A DNA stretch of 64,000 nt from CAVUEG01 sp963740525 (GCA_963740525.1 CAVUEG010000006.1:372001-436000), one strand, 5' to 3'. Shown: positions 18,692 to 27,399, counted from the first letter of the stretch. Made by a program: numbers and translations. Notes: a model not told the origin generated them from the sequence alone.

Positions 18692-19228
18692 TCAGAAGCC
18701 GACGCGCTTGCCGGCGTCGCCGCGGACGGCCTTGCCCTTCTCCTGGGCCGAGGCACGCAGGTCCTCTTGGAAGTCCACCATCCGCTGACGGAGGGCGGTG
18801 TCGCTCGCGGCGAGGATGCGTACGGCGAGCAGGCCGGCGTTGCGCGCGTTGCCCACCGCGACCGTCGCGACCGGTACGCCGGACGGCATCTGCACGATCG
18901 AGAGCAGTGAGTCCATGCCGTCGAGGTGCTTGAGCGCGACCGGCACCCCGATCACCGGGAGTGGGGTCACCGCGGCCAGCATCCCGGGCAGGTGGGCCGC
19001 TCCCCCGGCGCCGGCGATGATCACGGCGAGCCCGCGGTCGACGGCGGCCCGGCCGTAGGCCAGCATCTCCTCAGGCATCCGGTGCGCGGACACGACGTCG
19101 GCCTCGTGCGGGACACCGAACTCCTCGAGCGCCTCGACGGCCGCCTTCATCACCGGCCAGTCCGAGTCCGAGCCCATCACGATGCCGACCCGGGGGGTGC
19201 CGCCGTTCGTGCTTGCCTGACTGGTCAT
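18692..19228 (-). CDS. purE: 5-(carboxyamino)imidazole ribonucleotide mutase
   Basis: Class I PurE of 178 residues, converting N5-CAIR to CAIR in purine synthesis. Diagnostic motifs: GIVMGSDSDWPVMKAA, VVSAHRMPEEML (catalytic His) and IIAGAGGAAHLPGMLA. The C-terminal half carries the usual ARNAGLLAVRIL helix. It follows purK on the same strand with a 3-base gap, so the two enzymes acting in sequence are co-transcribed. Confidence 0.97.
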   Translation of the reverse strand: MTSQASTNGGTPRVGIVMGSDSDWPVMKAAVEALEEFGVPHEADVVSAHRMPEEMLAYGRAAVDRGLAVIIAGAGGAAHLPGMLAAVTPLPVIGVPVALKHLDGMDSLLSIVQMPSGVPVATVAVGNARNAGLLAVRILAASDTALRQRMVDFQEDLRASAQEKGKAVRGDAGKRVGF

Positions 19229-19231
19229 CTG

Positions 19232-20419
19232 CTACTCGCTTTCGTTGCCGAGGTCGCCGCGGAACCACGCGGCGGCATGCCGGGCTCGTTCCAGGACCTC
19301 GTCGAGGTCGTCGCCGTAGGCGTTGACGTGGCCGACCTTGCGGCCCGGACGCAGCTCCTTGCCGTACAGGTGCACCCGCAGCTGCGGGTCGCGGGCGAAC
19401 GCATGCGGGTACCCGGCGTACAGCCCACCGGGGTCCTCATCACCGCCGAGGATGTTGACCATCACGGTCCAGCGGGCGCGCGTCGCCGGCGAGCCGAGCG
19501 GCAGGTCGAGCACGGCCCGGAGGTGGTTCTCGAACTGGCTGGTGACCGCGCCGTCCTGGGTCCAGTGGCCGGTGTTGTGCGGACGCATCGCGAGCTCGTT
19601 GACCAGGATCCGGCCATCGGTGGTCTCGAACAGCTCCACGGCCAGGATACCGGTGACGTCGAGCTCGCCGGCCACCGTGAGCGCGATCGTCTGGGCCTCG
19701 TGCGCCAGGTCCGCGGACAGGCCTGGCGCCGGCGCCACGACCTCGTGGCAGACGCCGTCCTTCTGGGTGGAGGCCACCACCGGGTACGCCGCGGCCTGAC
19801 CGGACGGCGAGCGGGCGACCAGGGCGGACAGCTCTCGCCGGAAGTCCACCCGCTCCTCGGCGAGGATCTCGACCCCGGCAGCCGACGCAGCAGCGAACGC
19901 CTCGCCCGACTCCTCGGCCGAGGAGACCATCCAGACACCCTTGCCGTCGTAGCCGCCGCGGGTCGTCTTGAGCACGACCGGGAAGCCACCGACCGAGGCG
20001 GCGAACTCCGCGACCTCCTCGGGCCGCGACACGTCCGCGTGACGCGGACAGGGGATCCCCAGCTCGGTCAGTCGACGGCGCATGACGGCCTTGTCCTGGG
20101 CGTGCACCAGGGCACCGGGGCCGGGACGACAGGCGACCCCGTCGGCGGCCAGCGCGTGCAGGTGGGCGGTCGGCACGTGCTCGTGGTCGAAGGTGACCAC
20201 CGAGCAGCCCTCGGTGACGCTGCGGAGCGTGGCCAGGTCGCGGTAGTCGCCGACGACGTGGTCGGGGATGACCTGGGCGGCGGAGACGCCCTCGGCCTCG
20301 GCGAGCAGCCGCAGCGGCAGTCCCAGCGCGTTGGCCGGCTCGGCCATCATCCTGGCCAGCTGACCGCCACCGATCACGGCGAGCCGGGGAGGCCCGGGGG
20401 GCCTGGGGGGCGACGTCAC
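19232..20419 (-). CDS. purK: 5-(carboxyamino)imidazole ribonucleotide synthase
   Basis: ATP-grasp enzyme (395 residues) that carboxylates AIR with bicarbonate and ATP to N5-CAIR. Seen: N-terminal LAVIGGGQLARMMAEPANALG, FDHEHVPTAHLHAL, the ATP-grasp lysine in GFPVVLKTTRGGYDGKGVW, and the metal-site VNELAMRPHNTGHWTQDGA. GTG at 20419 with TAGTCT 7 bases upstream suggests a leaderless mRNA. The purK-purE order is as in mycobacteria. Confidence 0.96.
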   Translation of the reverse strand: MTSPPRPPGPPRLAVIGGGQLARMMAEPANALGLPLRLLAEAEGVSAAQVIPDHVVGDYRDLATLRSVTEGCSVVTFDHEHVPTAHLHALAADGVACRPGPGALVHAQDKAVMRRRLTELGIPCPRHADVSRPEEVAEFAASVGGFPVVLKTTRGGYDGKGVWMVSSAEESGEAFAAASAAGVEILAEERVDFRRELSALVARSPSGQAAAYPVVASTQKDGVCHEVVAPAPGLSADLAHEAQTIALTVAGELDVTGILAVELFETTDGRILVNELAMRPHNTGHWTQDGAVTSQFENHLRAVLDLPLGSPATRARWTVMVNILGGDEDPGGLYAGYPHAFARDPQLRVHLYGKELRPGRKVGHVNAYGDDLDEVLERARHAAAWFRGDLGNESE

Positions 20420-20426
20420 ACCCGGC

Positions 20427-20432
20427 AGACTA
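20427..20432 (-). promoter_or_regulatory. -10 element, leaderless start of purK
   Basis: TAGTCT on the minus strand, 7 bases before the GTG at 20419. Confidence 0.55.
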
Positions 20433-20771
20433 GTCAGTCCCGTTCATCGCAAGCTCGCCGGAGTGGTTCGGCGGCGCGGCTTCGAAGCGCAGCCCCTTGC
20501 CGCGGATCGTCGTGATCAGCGACGGGTGCCGCGGGTCGTCGCCGAGCTTGCGCCGCAGCCAGCCCAGGTGGACGTCGATCGTCTTGGCCGACGTCCAGAA
20601 GGTGGTGTCCCAGACCTCGCGCATCAGGTCGGCCCGCGACACGATCGTGCCGGGCCGGCTGATCACGGCGTACAGCAGGTCGAACTCCTTCTTGGACAGG
20701 CGGATCTCGACGCCGGCGCGCCAGACCCTCCGTTGGTCGAGATCGAGCTCGACGTCCTGTACCTGCAGCAT
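20430..20771 (-). CDS. Stand-alone OmpR/PhoB-type winged-helix DNA-binding protein
   Basis: 113 residues that correspond only to the effector domain of an OmpR/PhoB response regulator: IRLSKKEFDLLYAVISRPG, VSRADLMREVWDTTFWTSAK, TIDVHLGWLRRKLGDDPRHP and LITTIRGKGLRF (recognition helix and wing). There is no receiver domain, and the upstream sequence does not encode one. ATG at 20771 with TACTCT 6 bases before it. Neighbours are a class III cyclase upstream and purK downstream. Likely a small transcription regulator that responds without phosphorylation. Confidence 0.88.
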   Translation of the reverse strand: MLQVQDVELDLDQRRVWRAGVEIRLSKKEFDLLYAVISRPGTIVSRADLMREVWDTTFWTSAKTIDVHLGWLRRKLGDDPRHPSLITTIRGKGLRFEAAPPNHSGELAMNGTD

Positions 20772-20777
20772 CTGTCG

Positions 20778-20783
20778 AGAGTA
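20778..20783 (-). promoter_or_regulatory. -10 element, leaderless start of winged-helix gene
   Basis: TACTCT on the minus strand, 6 bases before the ATG at 20771, in a locally A/T-richer stretch. Confidence 0.6.
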
Positions 20784-20853
20784 AAGTTCCGGGGCCGTCC
20801 GCCGCCGTCGAATCTCGAATGTCTGGTTTGTGCCGAATCAGGCCTTTCGGCAC

Positions 20854-21840
20854 TCAGGTACGACGCACGGCGTACGGCGCGACCAGCCCGAAGCCGCGCA
20901 CCGGGCGCTCCGGAAGGGGCCGGGTCTCGAACTCCTCTGCCGGCAGCAGTGCGGCCGTGGCCTCGTCGATGATCACCCGGTTGCGGCGGGCCACGGTGGT
21001 CAGCCGGGCAGCCAGGTTGACCGGCGGGCCGAAGACGTCGCCGAGCCGCAGCACGACCGACCCGGACGCGAGACCGACGCGGACATCGGGCATCCGGGCG
21101 TCACGCCCGATCACCTGGATGATCCCGAGCCCGATGTCGATGCCCCGGACCGGCGACTCGGAGATGAACAGGACAGAGTCGCCCAACGTCTTGATCACCC
21201 GGCCGTGGTTGGCCGCGACCACGTCGTGACAGCGCGTCTCGAAGACCTCGACCAGGTCGCCGATCCCGGACTGCGTGAGCTCGTTGGACAAGGCGGTGAA
21301 GCTGACCAGGTCGGCGAAGCCGACGGTGACGTCGTTGGTGTGCAGATCCTCGTCGTTCGCGCCGAGGGCCTCCACGCGGGAGACGGCGGCGGCGAGATGG
21401 CGGCGCCACGCGTAGATGAGGAGCTCCTCGAAGGGGACCCCCACCTCGGTCACCATGCGCAGCGCGCTGCCGATCCGGCTGCCGGTGGCCTCGTCGCCCG
21501 TCTCCAGCTCCTCCACCCGGGCGGCCAGGGTGGCGACCTCCCAGTCGGCGAGCTTCGCCATGGTCTGGCCGACGGCCCGGGTCAGCTGGACGCCGGTGTC
21601 GAAGTCGATCGCGCCGCTGCGGACCGCCCCGCCGAGCAGGCTCAGCGCGTGCAGGTCGGCATCGGTGAAGGCCGCCTCGTCGCCCGCGTCCGGGAAGCCC
21701 AGCGCACGCCAGAGGCGACGCGCCTCCTTGAGCTCGACCCCGGCTGCCGCGGCGACGTCCTGGCTGGTCAGCTCCGGTGTGTCACCCAGGATCGCCGCCT
21801 CGAGCTGCTCCCGGGTGAACTCGCGCTCAGGTCCCGTCAT
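20854..21840 (-). CDS. Class III adenylate/guanylate cyclase
   Basis: 328 residues. The N-terminal 165 residues form a helical regulatory region found in actinobacterial cyclases. The catalytic domain carries both metal aspartates (Asp177 in VGFADLVSFTAL, Asp221 in TLGDSVLF), a purine-specifying Lys217 (VIKTLGD) and the transition-state Asn275/Arg279 (VNLAARL). It should therefore be an active, soluble homodimer making cAMP. ATG at 21840 overlaps the PH-protein gene by 14 bases, so the pair is coupled. Cyclase type is certain; the signal sensed is unknown. Confidence 0.92.
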   Translation of the reverse strand: MTGPEREFTREQLEAAILGDTPELTSQDVAAAAGVELKEARRLWRALGFPDAGDEAAFTDADLHALSLLGGAVRSGAIDFDTGVQLTRAVGQTMAKLADWEVATLAARVEELETGDEATGSRIGSALRMVTEVGVPFEELLIYAWRRHLAAAVSRVEALGANDEDLHTNDVTVGFADLVSFTALSNELTQSGIGDLVEVFETRCHDVVAANHGRVIKTLGDSVLFISESPVRGIDIGLGIIQVIGRDARMPDVRVGLASGSVVLRLGDVFGPPVNLAARLTTVARRNRVIIDEATAALLPAEEFETRPLPERPVRGFGLVAPYAVRRT

Positions 21841-22342
21841 CGGTGCGCAGAGGTGTCCCCGTGTGTCCGAACAGCAGCTCGCTGATCTGGAGGTGCACCT
21901 GCTCCACGTGCGGGATGTCCGGCAGGGAGACCCGGCCGTGCTCGCTCGCGTCGGAGATGACCAGGGTCCCGCAGCCGAAGATCCGGTCGACGAGACCGTG
22001 TTCGTACGAGACGTCGTTGATCCTCGGGATCGGGATGTCATGGCCACGGCGGTTCAGGATCCCGGTGCGGGTGATCAGGCGCCGGTCGGTGATCGTGTAC
22101 GTCGTGGTCAGCCAGCGCAGGAACGGCATCACGACGGTCCACAGGACCACCGCGAGGGCGACCAGGCCGATCACGATCCGCAGCAGCCCGGCTGCCTTGC
22201 CGCTCGGGAGGCTGACGAGGTAGCCCGTGACCGCGGCCACCACCAGCAGGATCAGCGTCGGCCCGAGCAGGGCCTTCACGTGCGTGCGGGTGCTGACCAC
22301 GACGTTCTCGCCGGGGTTGAGCAGCCTCTTGGAGATCGCCAC
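21827..22342 (-). CDS. PH domain-containing membrane protein (bPH2)
   Basis: 171 residues. Two membrane helices (about 24-45 and 52-75) precede a bacterial PH-like domain with the telltale TTYTITDRRLITRTGILNRRGHDIPIPRINDV and FGCGTLVISDASEHG. This matches mycobacterial Rv3278c, which also sits between purK and birA. GTG start with CATGAT 6 bases upstream. Its coupling with the cyclase gene suggests a shared membrane-linked signal, but that is inference. Confidence 0.88.
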   Translation of the reverse strand: MAISKRLLNPGENVVVSTRTHVKALLGPTLILLVVAAVTGYLVSLPSGKAAGLLRIVIGLVALAVVLWTVVMPFLRWLTTTYTITDRRLITRTGILNRRGHDIPIPRINDVSYEHGLVDRIFGCGTLVISDASEHGRVSLPDIPHVEQVHLQISELLFGHTGTPLRTDDGT

Positions 22343-22348
22343 GAGACG

Positions 22349-22354
22349 ATCATG
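22349..22354 (-). promoter_or_regulatory. -10-like element, leaderless start of PH-domain gene
   Basis: CATGAT on the minus strand, 6 bases before the GTG at 22342; it departs from TAnnnT at the first base. Confidence 0.4.
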
Positions 22355-22390
22355 TCACGCTCGCCCGACGTCAGGCGGCCACCGGCGCAG

Positions 22391-23188
22391 TCACGCTCGC
22401 AGGTGCACGACGTCCCCGGCGCCGAACTGCCGGGCCACACCATCCACGTCCACGACCAGCCGTCCGTCCGGGTCGACCCCCGTGGCCTGCCCGCGGCACT
22501 GCTCGCCACCCGGCAGCTCGACACGCACCTCACGGCCCACGGTGCCGCAGAGCTCGAGGTAGGCGGCGCGGAGCGCGCTCGGCTCGCCGGCGCCCGAGAC
22601 CCACCCGGCCACGAGCTCCCCGAGCATCTCCAGGACGGCCAGCAGCAGCGTCGTGCGCCCGGCTCTGCCGCCCTCGAGGAGCAGGGAGGTGGCCGTGTCC
22701 ACGGGCAGCTCGTCGGCACGCATGGCGGCGTTGAGCCCGATCCCGACCACGGCGGCGGGGCCTTCGGGCGTGTCCACCCGCTCCACCAGGATCCCGGCCA
22801 GCTTCCGGTCCCCGACGAGCACGTCGTTGGGCCACTTGAGGTCGGCGGCAACTCCGGTGGCCCGGCGTACGGCTGTCGCGGTGGCCACCCCCGCCAGCAG
22901 CGGGAGCCACGGCCACCTCGCCACCGGCACGCCCGCGGGCCGCAGCAGCACCGAGCACGTGAGCGCACTGCCTGCCGGGGTGACCCAGACCCGGTCGAGC
23001 CGACCACGGCCCGAGGTCTGGTGCTCGGCCGCCACCACCAGCCCCTCGGGCTCCCCGGCACGGGCCCGGACGCCGACGAGGGCGTTCGTCGAGGCGGCCT
23101 CGTCGACCACCTCGACCCGCCACGGCGGGGGTGCGGCCGCGAGCAGCGCGCGGTCGAGGGATGGGCGGGAGGCGTCAGGGGAAGTCAC
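22391..23188 (-). CDS. birA: Biotin-[acetyl-CoA-carboxylase] ligase
   Basis: 265-residue BirA without an N-terminal DNA-binding domain, so a ligase only. Motifs: EAASTNALV, QTSGRGRLDRVW (biotinyl-AMP loop), LKWPNDVLVGDRKLAGILVE and VVGIGLNAAM, with a small C-terminal SH3-like domain. GTG at 23188. It is divergent from the carboxylase beta-subunit gene; its clients in this window are the biotin carriers of the acyl-CoA carboxylase alpha subunit and pyruvate carboxylase. Confidence 0.94.
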   Translation of the reverse strand: MTSPDASRPSLDRALLAAAPPPWRVEVVDEAASTNALVGVRARAGEPEGLVVAAEHQTSGRGRLDRVWVTPAGSALTCSVLLRPAGVPVARWPWLPLLAGVATATAVRRATGVAADLKWPNDVLVGDRKLAGILVERVDTPEGPAAVVGIGLNAAMRADELPVDTATSLLLEGGRAGRTTLLLAVLEMLGELVAGWVSGAGEPSALRAAYLELCGTVGREVRVELPGGEQCRGQATGVDPDGRLVVDVDGVARQFGAGDVVHLRA

Positions 23189-23230
23189 AGGGACTAGATT
23201 GCTGCACGATCACCGAGGAGGCGAACACGC

Positions 23231-24838
23231 GTGAGCGCAGGCATCGACGAAGGGACCGACGTCCCGGCCGAGATCGACATCCACACCACCGCTGGCAAGC
23301 TCGAGGACCTCGACCGCCGGCTCGACGAGGCGGTCCACGCCGGTTCGGCCAAGGCCGTCGAGAAGCAGCACGCCAAGGGCCGCAAGACAGCCCGTGAGCG
23401 GATCGAGATCCTCTTCGACGAGGGCTCGTTCGTCGAGCTCGACGAGCTCGCCCGCCACCGCTCGACCGCCTTCGGGCTCGAGGCGAAGCGTCCCTACGGC
23501 GACGGCGTCGTGACCGGCTACGGCACCATCGACGGACGCCAGGTGTGCGTGTTCAGCCAGGACTTCACGGTCTTCGGCGGCAGCCTCGGCGAGGTGTACG
23601 GCGAGAAGATCTGCAAGGTCATGGACCTCGCGATGAAGACCGGCTGCCCGATCGTCGGCATCAACGAGGGTGCCGGCGCCCGGATCCAGGAGGGCGTCGT
23701 CTCGCTCGGCCTGTACGGCGAGATCTTCCGCCGCAACGTCCACGCCTCGGGAGTGATCCCGCAGATCTCGCTGATCATGGGCTCCTGCGCGGGTGGTCAC
23801 GTCTACTCCCCCGCAGTCACCGACTTCACCGTGATGGTCGACGGCAGCTCCAACATGTTCATCACCGGTCCCGACGTAATCAAGACCGTCACCGGCGAGG
23901 ACGTCTCGATGGAGGAGCTCGGCGGCGCCCGGACGCACAACACCAAGTCCGGCAACGCCCACTACATGGCCTCCGACGAGGACGACGCGCTTGAGTACGT
24001 CAAGGCGCTGCTGTCGTTCCTCCCCCAGAACAACCTCGACGAGGCGCCGTCGTACGACGAGCCGGCCGACCTGGAGCCGAGCGACACCGACCGCGCTCTC
24101 GACACACTGATCCCGGACTCGCCGAACCAGCCCTACGACATGCACACGGTGATCGAGGCGGTCCTGGACGACGAGGAGTTCCTGGAGGTCCAGCCGCTCT
24201 TCGCCGGCAACATCATCGTCGGCTACGGCCGGGTCGAAGGACGCTCCGTCGGGATCGTGGCCAACCAGCCGATGCAGTTCGCCGGCACGCTGGACATCGA
24301 CGCCTCGGAGAAGGCGGCCCGCTTCGTGCGCACCTGCGACGCGTTCAACATCCCGGTGCTCACCTTCGTCGACGTTCCCGGCTTCCTGCCCGGCACCGAC
24401 CAGGAGTGGAACGGCATCATCCGTCGCGGCGCCAAGCTGATCTACGCCTACGCGGAGGCCACGGTCCCGCTGGTCACGGTGATCACCCGCAAGGCGTACG
24501 GCGGCGCGTACGACGTGATGGGCTCCAAGCACCTCGGCGCCGACATCAACGTCGCCTGGCCGACGGCGCAGATCGCCGTGATGGGCGCCCAGGGCGCGGT
24601 GAACATCCTCTACCGCAACGAGCTCAAGGACGCCTCGGACCCCGAGGCGAAGCGTGCCGAGCTGATCACGGAGTACGAAGACCACCTCGCCAACCCCTAC
24701 ATCGCAGCCGAGCGTGGCTACATCGACGCGGTGATCACGCCGCACGAGACGCGGGCCGAGGTGACCCGCGCGTTGCGCCTGCTGAAGTCGAAGCGCGAGA
24801 CGCTGCCGCCCAAGAAGCACGGCAACATCCCCCTCTGA
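23231..24838 (+). CDS. pccB: Acyl-CoA (propionyl/acetyl) carboxylase beta subunit
   Basis: 535-residue carboxyltransferase subunit that moves CO2 from carboxybiotin to an acyl-CoA. Two crotonase-like halves are visible: GINEGAGARIQEGV and GSCAGGHVYSPA (first oxyanion site), then FVDVPGFLPGTDQEWNGIIRRGAKL and ITRKAYGGAYDVMGSKHLGAD (second). GTG at 23231 with GAGGAGG upstream. Followed by accE and maf, as in the mycobacterial accD5-accE5-maf order, so propionyl-CoA is the likely substrate. Confidence 0.95.
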   Translation: MSAGIDEGTDVPAEIDIHTTAGKLEDLDRRLDEAVHAGSAKAVEKQHAKGRKTARERIEILFDEGSFVELDELARHRSTAFGLEAKRPYGDGVVTGYGTIDGRQVCVFSQDFTVFGGSLGEVYGEKICKVMDLAMKTGCPIVGINEGAGARIQEGVVSLGLYGEIFRRNVHASGVIPQISLIMGSCAGGHVYSPAVTDFTVMVDGSSNMFITGPDVIKTVTGEDVSMEELGGARTHNTKSGNAHYMASDEDDALEYVKALLSFLPQNNLDEAPSYDEPADLEPSDTDRALDTLIPDSPNQPYDMHTVIEAVLDDEEFLEVQPLFAGNIIVGYGRVEGRSVGIVANQPMQFAGTLDIDASEKAARFVRTCDAFNIPVLTFVDVPGFLPGTDQEWNGIIRRGAKLIYAYAEATVPLVTVITRKAYGGAYDVMGSKHLGADINVAWPTAQIAVMGAQGAVNILYRNELKDASDPEAKRAELITEYEDHLANPYIAAERGYIDAVITPHETRAEVTRALRLLKSKRETLPPKKHGNIPL

Positions 24839-24857
24839 GCGGGCATGGGACGGACCG

Positions 24858-24863
24858 TACGAT
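24858..24863 (+). promoter_or_regulatory. Possible internal -10 element before accE
   Basis: TACGAT, 7 bases before the ATG at 24871. It favours that ATG over the one at 24862 and may give accE/maf an internal leaderless transcript. Confidence 0.4.
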
Positions 24864-24870
24864 GACCGGT

Positions 24871-25086
24871 ATGAGCGACGACGCGGCACCACTGCTCCGG
24901 GTGCTCGACGCCTCGGCCACCCCCGAGGAGGTGGCCGCCCTGGTGGCGGTCATCTCGAGCCTCGCCGCGTCGGCACCCGCGGACAGCCGCGGACCTGTCA
25001 GCCAGTGGTCGGCGCATGCCCGCAAGGTGCGTCCGGTGCTGCGGCACGGCGCCGACGCCTGGCGCGCCAGCGCCCTCCCCCGCTGA
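24871..25086 (+). CDS. accE: Acyl-CoA carboxylase epsilon subunit
   Basis: 71-residue small subunit unique to actinobacterial acyl-CoA carboxylases. It has the family pattern LRVLDASATPEEVAALVAVIS, a short variable linker, WSAHARKVRPVL and the invariant-looking end AWRASALPR. It bridges alpha and beta subunits and raises activity. Starts 32 bases after the beta-subunit stop and ends 8 bases before maf. Confidence 0.9.
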   Translation: MSDDAAPLLRVLDASATPEEVAALVAVISSLAASAPADSRGPVSQWSAHARKVRPVLRHGADAWRASALPR

Positions 25087-25094
25087 TCGCCACC

Positions 25095-25682
25095 GTGCCC
25101 CGCCTCGTCCTGGCCAGTGCCTCCGCTGCGCGGCTGAGCACGCTGCGCAATGCCGGGATCCATCCCGAGGTGGTCGTGTCGGGCGTGGACGAGGACCAGA
25201 TCACGGAGCGCCGCCCCGGGCACCTGGCCCTGAAGCTGGCCCAGCTCAAGGCGGTCGCGGTGGCCGCCGACCAGCGCGACGCCCTGGTGGTCGGCTGCGA
25301 CTCCGTGCTCGAGTTCGACGGACAGCCGCTGGGCAAGCCACGCGACGGCGACGACGCCCGCGCCCGCTGGCACGCCATGCGCGGACGGACCGGCGTACTG
25401 CACACCGGCCACTGCGTGATCGACACGTCGGGCGAGCGCTGGATCTCCGCGACCGCCGCCACGCAGGTCCGCTTCGCCCGGATCAGCGACGAGGAGGTCG
25501 ACGCATACGTCGCCAGTGGCGAGCCGCTGCACGTCGCCGGTGCGTTCACGCTCGACGGGCTCGGGGGTGCTTTCGTCTCGGGGATCACCGGCGACCCCCA
25601 CAACGTGGTCGGGATCAGCCTCCCGCTGCTGCGCGCCATGCTCGCGCGGCTCGACGTCCGCTGGACCGACCTCTGGCAGTAG
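25095..25682 (+). CDS. maf: Maf family nucleotide pyrophosphatase
   Basis: 195-residue Maf protein that hydrolyses non-canonical or surplus nucleoside triphosphates. Motifs: PRLVLASASAARLSTLRNAG (active-site loop), VVGCDSVLEFDGQPLGKP and FTLDGLGGAFVSGITGDPHNVVGISLPLL. The start is taken as GTG at 25095, immediately before the conserved LVLASAS. Third gene of the carboxylase beta/epsilon operon, the same order as in mycobacteria. Confidence 0.92.
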   Translation: MPRLVLASASAARLSTLRNAGIHPEVVVSGVDEDQITERRPGHLALKLAQLKAVAVAADQRDALVVGCDSVLEFDGQPLGKPRDGDDARARWHAMRGRTGVLHTGHCVIDTSGERWISATAATQVRFARISDEEVDAYVASGEPLHVAGAFTLDGLGGAFVSGITGDPHNVVGISLPLLRAMLARLDVRWTDLWQ

Positions 25683-25684
25683 GC

Positions 25685-25707
25685 CGGGTGGCTTCCCTGC
25701 CTACCCG
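25685..25707. terminator. Hairpin between convergent maf and GtrA genes
   Basis: CGGGTGGC, loop TTCCCT, GCCTACCCG with one bulged base; it overlaps the GtrA stop codon. May serve both strands. Confidence 0.35.
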
Positions 25708-26165
25708 ACGGGGACGGGCTCGCCGCGGGCCGGGTGGCGGAACACGAAGCGGCGGAAGAGGAAGAACCGCGCCATCATGCCGAGCGCCAGCCCGATCACG
25801 TTCGCCGCGAGGTTGTCCGACAGGGCGTTGTCCAGGCCGAGGATGTTCCGGCTGAACCACAGGCAGGAGATCGGCAGCACCATCGTGACGGTGTTGATCC
25901 CGAAGTAGGCCAGGCGTCCGCCGGCGGGCCCGACGGCCTCGCGATGCCGGAACGCCCAGGAGCGGCTGCCCCGGTAGCTGACCAGCATCCCGATCGTGTT
26001 CGCGATCAGGTACGCCCAAAGGGCGTGGCCGTGCATCGGTCCGGGGCCGCCGAAGTAGCCGTGCACGAGCACGTTGAACAGCGCCAGCGCGATCAGGGTG
26101 GCCAGACCGCCGACGGCCAGGAACTTCGCGACCTCGGAGACGAGGTGCTGCCAGCGTCGACCCAT
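25701..26165 (-). CDS. GtrA family membrane protein
   Basis: 154 residues with four hydrophobic helices and the family motifs EVAKFLAVGGLATLIALALF near the start and GMMARFFLFRRFVFRH near the end. GtrA proteins are thought to help flip polyprenyl-phosphate sugars or otherwise serve envelope glycosylation. A membrane protein in the equivalent position (Rv3277) occurs in mycobacteria. ATG at 26165 with TAGCCT 6 bases upstream. Confidence 0.9.
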   Translation of the reverse strand: MGRRWQHLVSEVAKFLAVGGLATLIALALFNVLVHGYFGGPGPMHGHALWAYLIANTIGMLVSYRGSRSWAFRHREAVGPAGGRLAYFGINTVTMVLPISCLWFSRNILGLDNALSDNLAANVIGLALGMMARFFLFRRFVFRHPARGEPVPVG

Positions 26166-26171
26166 GCGCTC

Positions 26172-26177
26172 AGGCTA
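26172..26177 (-). promoter_or_regulatory. -10 element, leaderless start of GtrA gene
   Basis: TAGCCT on the minus strand, 6 bases before the ATG at 26165. Confidence 0.55.
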
Positions 26178-26194
26178 GTCGGACCCTCCAACGC

Positions 26195-27376
26195 TCACTC
26201 GACGGGCAGCCCGAGGCCGCGCGCGATCAGCATCCGCTGGACCTCGGAGGTCCCCTCGCCCACCTCGAGCACCTTGGCGTCCCGGTAGAACCGGGCGACC
26301 GGGTACTCCTCCATGAAGCCGTAGCCGCCGAAGACCTGGGTCGCGATCCTGGTCGCGGTCACCGCCGACTCGGTGGAGTAGAGCTTGGCCACCGCCGCCG
26401 CCTGCTTGAACTCCTTCATCGGGCGACCGGCGTCCTTCATCGCGGCCGCCTTGTAGGTCAGCATCCGCGAGGCGTCGAGCATCACCTGGAGGTCGGCGAT
26501 CTGGAACGCCACACCCTGCTTGCGGCCGATCGGAACCCCGAAGGTGGTCCGCTCGCCGGCGTACTGCAGGGAGAGGTCGAGGCAGGCCTGGATGCAGCCG
26601 ACCGCCAGGGCAGCGATCGCGACCCTGCCGTCGTCGAGTGTGGCCAGGAACTGGGCGAAGCCGCGGCCGCGCTCGCCGAGGAGGTTCGCCTCCGGTACCC
26701 GGGCATTCTCGAAGGACAGAGGGTGCGTGTCCGAGGCGTGCCAGCCGAGCTTGTCGTACTGCTTCTCGGCAGTGAAGCCGGGAGTCCCGCTGGGCACGAT
26801 GATCGTGCTGACCTCGGCCTTGCCATCCTCGCGCTCACCGGTCCGTGCCGTCACGGTGACGAGCGAGGTGATCGAGGAGCCGGAGTTGGTGATGAACTGC
26901 TTGCTGCCGTTGACGACCCACTCGCCGTCGACGAGCTCGGCCTTGGTCTTGGTGGCGCCGGCGTCGGAGCCCGCATGCGGCTCGGTGAGGCCGAAGCCGG
27001 CGAGCGTGCGCCCGGCCACGAGGTCGGGGAGCCACTGCTGCTTCTGCTCGTCGGTGCCGAAGGTCAGGATCGGGTTGATCCCCAGCCCCACCGCTGCCTC
27101 GAGCGTGATGCCCATCGACTGGTCGACGCGGCCGATCTCCTCGATCGCGACGCAGAGCGCCGTGAAGTCGCCCGAGCTGCCCGGCTCGGCCAGGCCGCCG
27201 TACTCCTCGGGAGCGGTGAGGCCCATGAGCCCCAGGTCGCCCATGCGGTGCACCACGTCCGTCGGGAAGTGGTGGTCCCGGTCCCACTGGGCGGCGTGCG
27301 GCGCGATCTCCTTCTCGGCGAAGTCGCGGACGCTCCGGCGGAACTCCTCGTGCTCGGTGGACAGCTCGAACGACAT
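26195..27376 (-). CDS. Acyl-CoA dehydrogenase
   Basis: Intact 393-residue FAD-dependent dehydrogenase. Seen: APEEYGGLAEPGSSGDF, FGLTEPHAGSDAGATKT, WVVNGSKQFITNSGS, LDDGRVAIAALAVGCIQACLD, YAGERTTFGVPIGRKQGVAF and QVFGGYGFMEEYPVARFYRDAK with EVGEGTSEVQRMLIAR. Divergent from a MerR regulator with a perfect palindrome between them, which suggests regulated catabolism of a branched-chain or medium-chain acyl-CoA. The closest subfamily cannot be fixed by eye. Confidence 0.94.
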   Translation of the reverse strand: MSFELSTEHEEFRRSVRDFAEKEIAPHAAQWDRDHHFPTDVVHRMGDLGLMGLTAPEEYGGLAEPGSSGDFTALCVAIEEIGRVDQSMGITLEAAVGLGINPILTFGTDEQKQQWLPDLVAGRTLAGFGLTEPHAGSDAGATKTKAELVDGEWVVNGSKQFITNSGSSITSLVTVTARTGEREDGKAEVSTIIVPSGTPGFTAEKQYDKLGWHASDTHPLSFENARVPEANLLGERGRGFAQFLATLDDGRVAIAALAVGCIQACLDLSLQYAGERTTFGVPIGRKQGVAFQIADLQVMLDASRMLTYKAAAMKDAGRPMKEFKQAAAVAKLYSTESAVTATRIATQVFGGYGFMEEYPVARFYRDAKVLEVGEGTSEVQRMLIARGLGLPVE

Positions 27377-27399
27377 GGTGGCAACCCTCTCGGTCCTAC

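Noticed and set aside
23210..24892. 560-codon minus-strand frame opposite the carboxylase beta subunit
   Set aside because: Antisense shadow; no recognisable motif, while the plus strand matches the family along its whole length.
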